A program made the translations under genes and the position numbers. From positions 62,001 through 126,000 of the forward strand of contig NZ_BFBR01000002.1 of the NCBI RefSeq assembly GCF_003112735.1: a DNA stretch of 64,000 nt, given 5' to 3'. The notes under the pieces are model-generated. The model was not told the DNA's origin. It saw nothing but the letters and a program-made list of their open reading frames with translations, and did not search any database. The stretch's first letter is position 1; each line of letters opens with the position of its first letter. Positions 16,869 to 24,542 of the stretch are shown here, piece by piece. The stretch comes from Candidatus Phycosocius bacilliformis. Lineage in GTDB: Bacteria; Pseudomonadota; Alphaproteobacteria; Caulobacterales; Aquidulcibacteraceae.

Positions 16869-17957
16869 TTAGTTGGACATGCCTTTGGCAAATGCTGTGC
16901 GGGCCGCATTAGGCGAGCAGCGCATCCAGACCAGCGCGACGGTACGATCATCGCCAATGGTCCATGGAATCGCACGCGTCTCAAGGGTTTCATAAATCGT
17001 GCGCACGATCGAGGAATCGAAATTGGCTGCCCGTGCCGCCAGTGCGATGCTTTCAGTGTCAGCATTGGCAAGTTTGCGACTGACCCCGGCGGTTGGCAAT
17101 TCCAGAATATAGGCAAGACCACGCACGAATTGATCGCGCTCGCCCCGCATCAGAGCGGCAACCAAAAAGCCCGGTGTCGGCTTGATATCGAGCTTGCGGG
17201 CCGAGGTGCGTACCTGGTCGACGACACGGTCAGGCAATGGGTGTTTAAAGGCGGTCTTAGCGGCCGAACTGGCTGCTTCGGCGCTGGTATCTGCAACGAT
17301 GGTGACCAGCCTGTCAGCAATTTTTGGCGATACGCGACTGACGATGATATCGCGAGCTTCCGCCCCGGCCAGCGCGAAGGCAGCAGCAACCAAACTGGGC
17401 GGTAGGTCATGGCGCTGAACCAGCAAATTGAGCGATTCTGGCATGTCTGAGAGTGAGTTCATCGCCCGTTCAAAGTCAGCAGATGTGATCCGTGCTGTGA
17501 CATTGGCAGCCAAAGTGGCCAGTACCTTTTTGTCATCGGTCTCAATCAGGCTGTGCGATACCCGCTCGCCGATGCAAGGCCGTTCAGCAATGGCCTGACG
17601 ATGATCATAGCCACACGCTTGCACCACCTCGACCAAGATATCGTCATTGAGGATGGGGCAAAAACTCAGGATCGGCTGCGCAATGTCAAATGAATCAAGC
17701 GCTAGCTCGCGCACCAGATCGACCGGTGCCCAATCGGCCATGGCCAAGGTCGCCGACAATTTAAGCCGTACTTCCTGGCGGGCAAACTGATAGAGCTTGA
17801 CCAATATGTCTGAGAACAGCGTGCGCTCCATTAATGAAGCGGCTTCACCATTATCAAGAAATTGTTCCGCCGTCGCTGCAACCAAGGCCTCGCGCGCCTC
17901 GCGAGAGTCATTTTCTGCCAATTTAATCAGCGGATGAGGGGCGTTTGTATGTGACAT
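16869..17957 (-). CDS. DUF2336 domain protein 2
   Basis: The frame runs from 17990, but MSHTNAPHP at 17957 is the more likely start, giving 362 residues. The protein is helical and soluble, with the DUF2336 layout: an early helical region (LMERTLFSDILVKLYQFARQ), the shared pattern QPILSFCPILNDDILVEVV and a long tail with QRHDLPPSLVAAAFA. It resembles the product at 13874-15022 but is clearly diverged from it. It is followed by nadK and is divergent from the class II aldolase gene, across a region rich in GTTACC/GGTAAC elements. Function unknown. Confidence 0.78.
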   Translation of the reverse strand: MSHTNAPHPLIKLAENDSREAREALVAATAEQFLDNGEAASLMERTLFSDILVKLYQFARQEVRLKLSATLAMADWAPVDLVRELALDSFDIAQPILSFCPILNDDILVEVVQACGYDHRQAIAERPCIGERVSHSLIETDDKKVLATLAANVTARITSADFERAMNSLSDMPESLNLLVQRHDLPPSLVAAAFALAGAEARDIIVSRVSPKIADRLVTIVADTSAEAASSAAKTAFKHPLPDRVVDQVRTSARKLDIKPTPGFLVAALMRGERDQFVRGLAYILELPTAGVSRKLANADTESIALAARAANFDSSIVRTIYETLETRAIPWTIGDDRTVALVWMRCSPNAARTAFAKGMSN

Positions 17958-17979
17958 CGCCCCAAGGGTTAACGTTATC

Positions 17980-18063
17980 ATCGTTACCAACCCGTAAACG
18001 ACATGATTAAAAAGCTGCGGTTACGTTGGGTAACTTGATTATCGCTCACAATGGGGTAACGAT
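17980..18063. promoter_or_regulatory. Inverted repeats ATCGTTACC...GGTAACGAT around a central dyad
   Basis: ATCGTTACC at 17980-17988 and its exact reverse complement GGTAACGAT at 18055-18063 flank the dyad GTTAC-GTTGG-GTAAC at 18020-18034. All lie in the 130-base divergent region between the DUF2336-nadK unit and the aldolase gene. Three related sites suggest a regulator that binds GTTACC-type half-sites; the protein is unknown. Confidence 0.45.
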
Positions 18064-18087
18064 CAGGGTTTATGGAGGAAAAGCCGG

Positions 18088-18945
18088 ATGAATGCACATA
18101 CAAACACGTCCAGCACCAACCCAGCCATGCAGACCGGAACGGCTTTGCCAGAGGGGTCAGCCCCGGCATTGACAGGTCTGATGGCCAGTGTCGCGCACCT
18201 CTATGGCGAACGGGTTGATGATGCTGAATGGCGCGCCCGCGTCGATTGCGCTGCCCTTTATCGTTTGATTGCGCTCTATGGCTGGGATGATATGATTTTC
18301 ACCCATATTTCGCTGCGTTTGCCGGGGCCTGATCATCATTTTCTGATCAATCCCTACGGCTTTCTGTTTGACGAAATTACCGCGTCATCGCTGGTGAAAG
18401 TAGACCTCAATGGCAATGTGATTGAGCCGACACCTTACTTCATCAATCCCGCAGGCTTTACCATTCACTCAGCCATTCATGCGGCACGCGAAGATGCCAT
18501 GTGCGTCATCCATTGTCACAGTGATGCGGGTGTTGCTGTGAGTGCCCAGAAGGGAGGCCTTCTGCCGGTGTCGCAAACCGCAATGGCCTGCACCCATGAT
18601 TTGGCCTATCATGATTATGAAGGCGTGGCGCTGGATCTTGATGAGCGCGAGCGTTTGGTGGCCGACATTGGCACCAAGAACTTCATGTTGTTGCGTAACC
18701 ATGGCACGCTGACAGTTGGGGAATCGGCTGCATCGGCGTTCATGCGCATGTTTTATCTGGAACGGGCCTGCAAAATGCAGGTTCTGGCGCAGGCAGGTGG
18801 CGAATTGCTGACCTGCGATGATGCCATGGAAGCTCGGGTTGGTCAGCAAACCAAACCCGCATTTATGCAGGCATTGGGTGGAATGTTGGCGTGGCCCGGC
18901 CTGCTTCGCAAGGTCGCACGCCAATCGCCCGGCTTCAACACCTAG
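18088..18945 (+). CDS. Class II aldolase/adducin-family protein
   Basis: The ATG follows GGAGG with a spacing of 9. The 285-residue protein has the class II aldolase fold, with predicted zinc ligands in IHCHSD (two His) and the later RNHGTL His. The family includes L-fuculose- and ribulose-phosphate aldolases/epimerases and many bacterial members of unknown substrate. The N-terminal 30 residues, rich in Ser, Thr and Ala, are outside the fold. The catalytic acid/base of the sugar-phosphate enzymes cannot be assigned with confidence, so the reaction is open. The next gene overlaps its 3' end by 55 bases. Confidence 0.85.
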   Translation: MNAHTNTSSTNPAMQTGTALPEGSAPALTGLMASVAHLYGERVDDAEWRARVDCAALYRLIALYGWDDMIFTHISLRLPGPDHHFLINPYGFLFDEITASSLVKVDLNGNVIEPTPYFINPAGFTIHSAIHAAREDAMCVIHCHSDAGVAVSAQKGGLLPVSQTAMACTHDLAYHDYEGVALDLDERERLVADIGTKNFMLLRNHGTLTVGESAASAFMRMFYLERACKMQVLAQAGGELLTCDDAMEARVGQQTKPAFMQALGGMLAWPGLLRKVARQSPGFNT

Positions 18946-19646
18946 GGCGGCTGGGGCGCTGTCTGCTGGCGACCTCAGGTGTCGCCCTCATACCCCTGCC
19001 CGTGGCGGCAGGGGCGTGGGTTCCTGAACGTGATCGCGGTGTCCTGATTGCCAATGCTGTGCAGGTCAGCGTGGATGACCGCGATCCCGGGCTGTCGGTC
19101 GAGTTTTATGGCGAATATGGTTTAGGCCATGGTTGGGCGGCCGTGCTGGCCCCCTCTGCCAGTCGAGGCGTCCGTGCAGCTGGTATCGACTGGGCCAGCG
19201 ATGAAGTCTTGGTCGGCTTACGAAAGCAAATTTGGTCCGGTCCTGATCGGGCCATTTCCGTCCAGATTGGGGCCTTCTCTACCCCTTCAACCAGACTTGC
19301 TAACCGGCGCGATCAGGGTACTGAAGTAAGGCTCAGCTTTGGCCGCAATGTCACACGAAAAACATGGATTGATGGCGAGATTGCCACCCGCACCTGTGAT
19401 GGGGGGCGGCAAGGCACCCGTTTTGATGCGGCTGCCGGGATTAAACTGGCGGCTGACCGTCAGGTGATCCTGAAAGCCTTTGGCGATGGTGATGGTTGCA
19501 GCAAGGAGATTCTGCGGGCCCAAATCAGCTATTTGCGGCCCATATCCAAGCGTTTGAGCCTTGAATTGGGTTGGCGCCAAACCTTGTCTTCACCTGACAA
19601 CCGCGCAGAGCGGGGCTTTGTTGTCGGTGTCTGGCACGCGTTTTGA
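18891..19646 (+). CDS. Exported protein of unknown family, possibly a beta-barrel
   Basis: I do not recognise the family. The only good in-frame start is the GTG at 18891, inside the aldolase gene. A signal-peptide-like stretch (GRCLLATSGVALIPLPVAAGA) follows about 20 residues later. The mature part has alternating short strands (LSVEFYGEYGLGHGWAAVLAP, LGWRQTLSS) and ends in the aromatic WHAF, which would suit an outer-membrane beta-barrel of about 200 residues. It is next to the RND efflux genes but separated from them by 200 bases. Frame conservation across 756 bases supports it being real. Confidence 0.6.
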   Translation: MARPASQGRTPIARLQHLGRLGRCLLATSGVALIPLPVAAGAWVPERDRGVLIANAVQVSVDDRDPGLSVEFYGEYGLGHGWAAVLAPSASRGVRAAGIDWASDEVLVGLRKQIWSGPDRAISVQIGAFSTPSTRLANRRDQGTEVRLSFGRNVTRKTWIDGEIATRTCDGGRQGTRFDAAAGIKLAADRQVILKAFGDGDGCSKEILRAQISYLRPISKRLSLELGWRQTLSSPDNRAERGFVVGVWHAF

Positions 19647-19849
19647 TCGCGCTCTTATTGCCTTGTTCGGCTTATCCCGGCATGACTTCTAAGCGATCAG
19701 CTGGATCGTGAAGCCGTCACGTGCATCGACAAACTTGCCCGTGGACTTGCAAAGGTGCATGGGGTCTCGGCAAAGTCATGCTGAACGAGAAGCCGGACGT
19801 TGCGTGGTGAAAGCCTATATCCAAGCCAAATGCGAAAACGTGGAGAACC

Positions 19850-21259
19850 ATGGCGTTGCGTGATTATCTGAAGCGGCATTTTTTCTTTGCTCTCGCCGGT
19901 GCTGCCTTTTTGTTGATGTTCGGCTTTGTCTTGCTGAAAGAGGTTGGCCTGTTTGGCAAGTCAAAGGGGGCAAGTGGTCCGCCTGCGGCTGCGGCGACCG
20001 GCAAAGGTGGGGCTGCCAAAGCGGGAGGCCGTCCAGCTGTGGTGGCTTTGAGCACTGCGGATGTGCGGGTTTTCTCTGACCGTGTTCAGGTTCCCGGCAA
20101 TGCTTTGGCCAATGAATCCATTACAGTAACCTCCAAAGTTCAGGACGTGGTTGAAGAAGTCCGCTTTGAGAGCGGCCAGTATGTTAATCGCGGCGAGGTC
20201 TTGATTATTCTGGCGCGGACCGAACAATCGGCAGACTTGGGTGGTGCGCGCAGTGACGTGGCCGCTGCCTTTGATGATGCCAGTGCGGCGATGAACGAGA
20301 TCAATGCAGCCAGTCGTGACCTTGAGGCCGCGCGTGCCGGTATTGTTGAGGCTGAAGCCAATCGCAATGAGGCCAAGCTCAATTATGATCGTGTGGCCGC
20401 TTTGGCCGAGCGCGGATTTGCCTCCAAGGCTCGGCTTGATTCGGCCAAAGCGCAGTTGCAGACCGCCGATTCAAGGCTCCAGGTGGCACGTGAACGTGCT
20501 GAAGGTGCAGGTCAAAGGCTTGAGACCCAGCGTGTGCGCGCCAATGCGCTGACGCGGCGGGCTCGCAGCGTCGACCAGCGAAGTAATTCCGCCCAATCTC
20601 GTTTGGCAGATCGCATTATCCGCGCGCCGTTTTCCGGGCGCATCGGCCTGCGCAATGTCAGTCCGGGGCAATTGGCGCGGCCAGGCGATTCTTTGGCGAC
20701 TCTCGATGATATTTCAGAGATCAAAGTCGATTTCGACGTGCCTGAAAATCGGCTGGCGTCCGTTCAGGTGGGAACCGAGGTTGTTATTCGCTCCAGCGCA
20801 TATCCTGATGAAGTCTATAAGGCGACAGTCCGGTTTGTGGATACACGAGTGGATCCCCGATCGCGCACCATCCGGGCGCGCGCTTATATTCCCAACCCGG
20901 CAGGACGGTTGCGTCCTGGCATGCTGCTCAGCGTTGATCTCCTAACACCAGACCGTCAGATGCCAGCAGTCCCCGAAGTTGCGCTGTTGGAAGAAGGCAA
21001 TGCGACGTACGTCTTCATAGCCAATGGCTCAGACAAGGATGGCATGACGGCCAAACGTGTCCCCATCAGTGTGGGGATGCGCAAAGATGGTTTTGCCGAG
21101 GTGCTGACCGGCCTGCCTGTCGGGGCAAAAGTTATCACGGAAGGTTTGGTTGGCTTGCGTGATGGTCAACCGATCAAGCCGCAAGGCGCCCCGTCCAGCA
21201 AGACACCGGATGGGAAGGCGGGGCCCGCGACGGCCCGGCCAGATGGGCGTGGTGGCTGA
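19850..21259 (+). CDS. RND efflux periplasmic adaptor (membrane fusion protein)
   Basis: This 469-residue adaptor starts MALRDYLKRHFFF with one N-terminal membrane anchor (about 12-28). A low-complexity linker (about 38-62) is followed by a barrel-sandwich/lipoyl half (VQVPGNALANESITVTSK), a long coiled-coil hairpin (about 120-245), the second lipoyl half (IIRAPFSGRIGLRNVSPGQ) and beta-barrel and membrane-proximal domains. It joins the inner-membrane pump to an outer-membrane channel. Its stop overlaps the pump start as TGATG. No outer-membrane factor gene is adjacent, so a TolC-like channel must be encoded elsewhere. Substrate range is not predictable. Confidence 0.93.
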   Translation: MALRDYLKRHFFFALAGAAFLLMFGFVLLKEVGLFGKSKGASGPPAAAATGKGGAAKAGGRPAVVALSTADVRVFSDRVQVPGNALANESITVTSKVQDVVEEVRFESGQYVNRGEVLIILARTEQSADLGGARSDVAAAFDDASAAMNEINAASRDLEAARAGIVEAEANRNEAKLNYDRVAALAERGFASKARLDSAKAQLQTADSRLQVARERAEGAGQRLETQRVRANALTRRARSVDQRSNSAQSRLADRIIRAPFSGRIGLRNVSPGQLARPGDSLATLDDISEIKVDFDVPENRLASVQVGTEVVIRSSAYPDEVYKATVRFVDTRVDPRSRTIRARAYIPNPAGRLRPGMLLSVDLLTPDRQMPAVPEVALLEEGNATYVFIANGSDKDGMTAKRVPISVGMRKDGFAEVLTGLPVGAKVITEGLVGLRDGQPIKPQGAPSSKTPDGKAGPATARPDGRGG

Positions 21260-24200
21260 TGTTTCTGGCCGATATCTCCGTTAAGCGTCCGGTGCTGGCC
21301 ACAGTGGCTAGCCTGCTGTTGATTGCTTTTGGCCTGATTGCATTTCGCACCTTGCCTTTGCGCGAATTGCCTGCCGTGGATCCCCCGATTGTGTCGGTCA
21401 CCACACAATATCGCGGTGCCTCATCTGATATTGTCGAAAGCCGCATAACCCAGATCATTGAGGATCAACTGACCGGAATTGAAGGCTTGGCCTCGATTCA
21501 GGCCTCAAGCCGCGACGGGCGCTCGTCGATTCGGGTTGAGTTCAAACTGTCGCGCAATCTCGATGAAGCGGCCAATGATGTGCGCGCAGCCGTCAGCCGT
21601 ATCCAGAACCGCTTGCCCCCTGGGGTTGATCCCCCGCAAGTCGAAAAATCGGATGCGGATTCTGACCCGATCATGTTCCTCAATCTGGCGTCGGACACGC
21701 TGACGACGGCCCAATTGACCAGCTTTGCCGAGCGGACATTGGTGGACCGCTTAAGCGCGATTGACGGGGTCGCCACGGTCCGGGTGTTTGGTGGATTGCG
21801 CCAATCCATGCGTGTCTGGCTGGATACAGAGGCTCTGGCTGCTCGTGGGCTCACACCTGATGATGTTGATGCCGCTTTGCGGGCGCAGAATGTTGAGTTG
21901 CCCGCCGGGACCATCGAAGGCCAAGAGCGCGACTATACGATGCGGATTGCACGAGGCTATCGTACCGCAGAAGAGTTCCGTCGGATGCCGATTGGGCGCA
22001 GCGGCGATGGCAGGGTCACGCGGCTGGAAGATGTCGCCCGGGTCGCGGTTGAACCTGAAGATGACCGCCGGATCTTTCGGGGCAATGGCGTCAATCAAGT
22101 GGGGCTTGGCATCGTCCGACAATCCAATGCCAATGCGCTTGAGGTGGCCCGTGCCATTCGGGCCCAGAATGACCAGATCGCCAAGACCTTGCCCAAGGGA
22201 ACAACCATCGTGGTGGCCTTTGACTCAACGGTCTTTATCGAGCGGGCAATTACTGGGGTCTGGCACACGATGGGCGAGGCCATCATTCTGGTGGTATTGG
22301 TGATTTTTCTGTTTCTGGGATCCTTCCGGGCAGCGCTCTTGCCGGCTGCGACCATTCCAGTGTGCTTGATTGCGACCTTTGGCGTGCTGGGCCTTTTTGG
22401 CTTCTCGATCAATCTGATCACGCTGCTCGCCTTGGTGTTGGCGATTGGTCTGGTGGTGGACGATTCTATCGTGGTGCTGGAAAACATTCAGCGTCGTATA
22501 GATTTGGGCGAGCCTGCCTTGATTGCCGCCCAACGTGGCACCAATCAGGTGGCGTTTGCCGTGATCGCTACGACTGCGGTTCTGGTGTCGGTCTTTACGC
22601 CACTCTTGTTTACCGGCGGATTTGTAGGCCGATTATTTGTGGAATTGGCGGTCACCATCGCTTCGGCGGTGACGATTTCAGCCTTTGTCGCTTTGACCCT
22701 GACCCCGATGATGGGCTCGCTTCTGTTGCGGCCTGCCGATAAGGCCAACAAGCTGTCGGCCTTTATCGACTCCTCATTCGACAAGATACGTGCGTCTTAT
22801 GCAGCCTCCGTCAAAGCCAGTCTTTCGGCACCGAAAACCGCTTTTGCTGTCATGGGTGTGGCCGTGTTGGCGGCGGGCTTTTTTGCAACCAAGCTGCCCA
22901 GCGAGCTCATCCCCTTGGAAGACCGTGGCAATATCACGGTCAATTTCAGCGGACCTGAGGGTGCAGGCTTTGCCTATACCCGCCAGATTGTGGCCAAGAC
23001 CGAACCTGTATTTGCCACCTATGTCGCGAGCGGTGAAGCAACCCGCACATTGGTCATCGCCCCTAATTTTCAGGATCAAGGCACCAATCGTATGAACCGG
23101 GGCATTGGCCGTATCTTCCTGTCCGAATGGGGCACGCGGCGGGATGGCAATGAGATTGTCGACGAGCTCAATAGGAAATTGTCGGCCATTCCAGGTGCCC
23201 AATTTCGGGCCTCGATGCAAAACGCATTCTCAGGTGGGCGCGGGCCTGGTTCGGATGGGGTGTCCATCGTCTTAGGTGGCAGTGATTATCAGGAATTGGC
23301 AGCTGTGGCGGAGAAAATCGTCGCCAAGGGCCGGTCGAATGAGGGTTTTGCCCGCATCCGCATGAATTACGAACCCATTTCGCCCAAGATTGAGATTATC
23401 ATCGATCGGGAGCGGGCTGCGGCCTTGGGCGTGTCAGTTCAGGCAATCGGGCGGACTTTGGAGGCAACAACCGGGCTGCGCCGGGTCGGCACTTATCCGG
23501 CTGACGGGGAAGAATATGACGTCATTTTGCAAGTGGACCGGCGCGAGCGGCAGAATGTGGAAGCCTTAGGCCGGATTTATGTGCGATCCGACCGATCTGG
23601 CGAGTTGGTGCCCTTGTCCAATCTCGTCACCACCCGCAATCTTGGCGGGGTCGATGATTTGCCGCGTGTGAACAAGCTGCGCGCCGTGACGGTCACCGCC
23701 AATCTCAATAAGGGCTATACGATTGGTGAAGCGGTCAAATGGTTGGAGACAGAGGCTGCCGCCGCCATGAAGCCAGACATGAAAATCGATTACACAGGCC
23801 AGTCTCAGCAGTTCAAAGAAGCTGGCTCTGCCATCGGCTTTGCTTTTGCTTTGGCAATCCTGATCGTGTTTTTGACTTTGTCGGCACAATTTGAAAGTTT
23901 CGTTCACCCCGTCACCATCATGATCACCGTGCCGCTGGCGATTGCTGGTGGTTTGTTCGGGCTTTATGCGGCGGGCTTTACCCTCAATATTTATTCCCAG
24001 ATCGGTTTGATCATTCTGGTCGCTTTGGCGGCCAAGAATGGCATTTTGATTGTGGAGTTTGCCAATCAGTTGCGCGATGAGGGACGTTCGATCAAACAGG
24101 CCATTGCTGAGGCTGCCGATCTGCGCTTGCGCCCGATTCTGATGACATCTGTTGCCACTGTGGCCGGGGCTTTGCCTTTAGCGCTCTCGCAAGGGGCGGG

Positions 24201-24396
24201 CAGTGAAGCGCGTGCCAATATCGGCGTGGTTGTTGTGTTTGGGGTGCTGTGTGCAACTGCCCTGACACTCTATGTCGTGCCGGTAATTTATATGTTGTTG
24301 GCCCGTTTCACCGGTAGCCCCGAGGCCCGTGCCAAAGCCATTGAGGCATTTGAAGAGGAAGAGGCAGAAACCGCTCAATCCGCACGTGTCGACTAG
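21259..24396 (+). CDS. RND multidrug efflux permease (AcrB/HAE1 family)
   Basis: This 1045-residue protein is full length for the family and is translationally coupled to the adaptor. It has twelve membrane segments with two large periplasmic loops. Proton-relay residues are present: the double Asp in LVVDDSIVVLEN (TM4) and the Lys in LAAKNGILIVEFAN (TM10). It begins MFLADISVKRPVLATVASLLL, the canonical N-terminus. The pump exports amphiphilic or toxic compounds with proton influx through a tripartite complex. No TetR, MarR or two-component regulator lies beside the pair. It is of the MexF/MexD-like HAE1 group broadly; a finer class cannot be given. Confidence 0.95.
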   Translation: MFLADISVKRPVLATVASLLLIAFGLIAFRTLPLRELPAVDPPIVSVTTQYRGASSDIVESRITQIIEDQLTGIEGLASIQASSRDGRSSIRVEFKLSRNLDEAANDVRAAVSRIQNRLPPGVDPPQVEKSDADSDPIMFLNLASDTLTTAQLTSFAERTLVDRLSAIDGVATVRVFGGLRQSMRVWLDTEALAARGLTPDDVDAALRAQNVELPAGTIEGQERDYTMRIARGYRTAEEFRRMPIGRSGDGRVTRLEDVARVAVEPEDDRRIFRGNGVNQVGLGIVRQSNANALEVARAIRAQNDQIAKTLPKGTTIVVAFDSTVFIERAITGVWHTMGEAIILVVLVIFLFLGSFRAALLPAATIPVCLIATFGVLGLFGFSINLITLLALVLAIGLVVDDSIVVLENIQRRIDLGEPALIAAQRGTNQVAFAVIATTAVLVSVFTPLLFTGGFVGRLFVELAVTIASAVTISAFVALTLTPMMGSLLLRPADKANKLSAFIDSSFDKIRASYAASVKASLSAPKTAFAVMGVAVLAAGFFATKLPSELIPLEDRGNITVNFSGPEGAGFAYTRQIVAKTEPVFATYVASGEATRTLVIAPNFQDQGTNRMNRGIGRIFLSEWGTRRDGNEIVDELNRKLSAIPGAQFRASMQNAFSGGRGPGSDGVSIVLGGSDYQELAAVAEKIVAKGRSNEGFARIRMNYEPISPKIEIIIDRERAAALGVSVQAIGRTLEATTGLRRVGTYPADGEEYDVILQVDRRERQNVEALGRIYVRSDRSGELVPLSNLVTTRNLGGVDDLPRVNKLRAVTVTANLNKGYTIGEAVKWLETEAAAAMKPDMKIDYTGQSQQFKEAGSAIGFAFALAILIVFLTLSAQFESFVHPVTIMITVPLAIAGGLFGLYAAGFTLNIYSQIGLIILVALAAKNGILIVEFANQLRDEGRSIKQAIAEAADLRLRPILMTSVATVAGALPLALSQGAGSEARANIGVVVVFGVLCATALTLYVVPVIYMLLARFTGSPEARAKAIEAFEEEEAETAQSARVD

Positions 24397-24542
24397 GGTT
24401 TCATGCTCATAAGCAATGCTGAATCACCGAGAATTGCGCGGCAGTCTGTTGCAAGCAATCGATACGCCACAGACAACCGCCGCGCCGCAACATTCAGGTA
24501 CAGGGACTGGTGGGTGCGTGTCCCACGGGTTAGGATAGAGTT

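Noticed and set aside
19680-19781. GCATGACTT...AAGTCATGC 9-bp inverted repeat before the RND adaptor gene
   Set aside because: One pair of this size in a 200-base gap is plausible by chance, there is no central site, and no regulator gene is adjacent.
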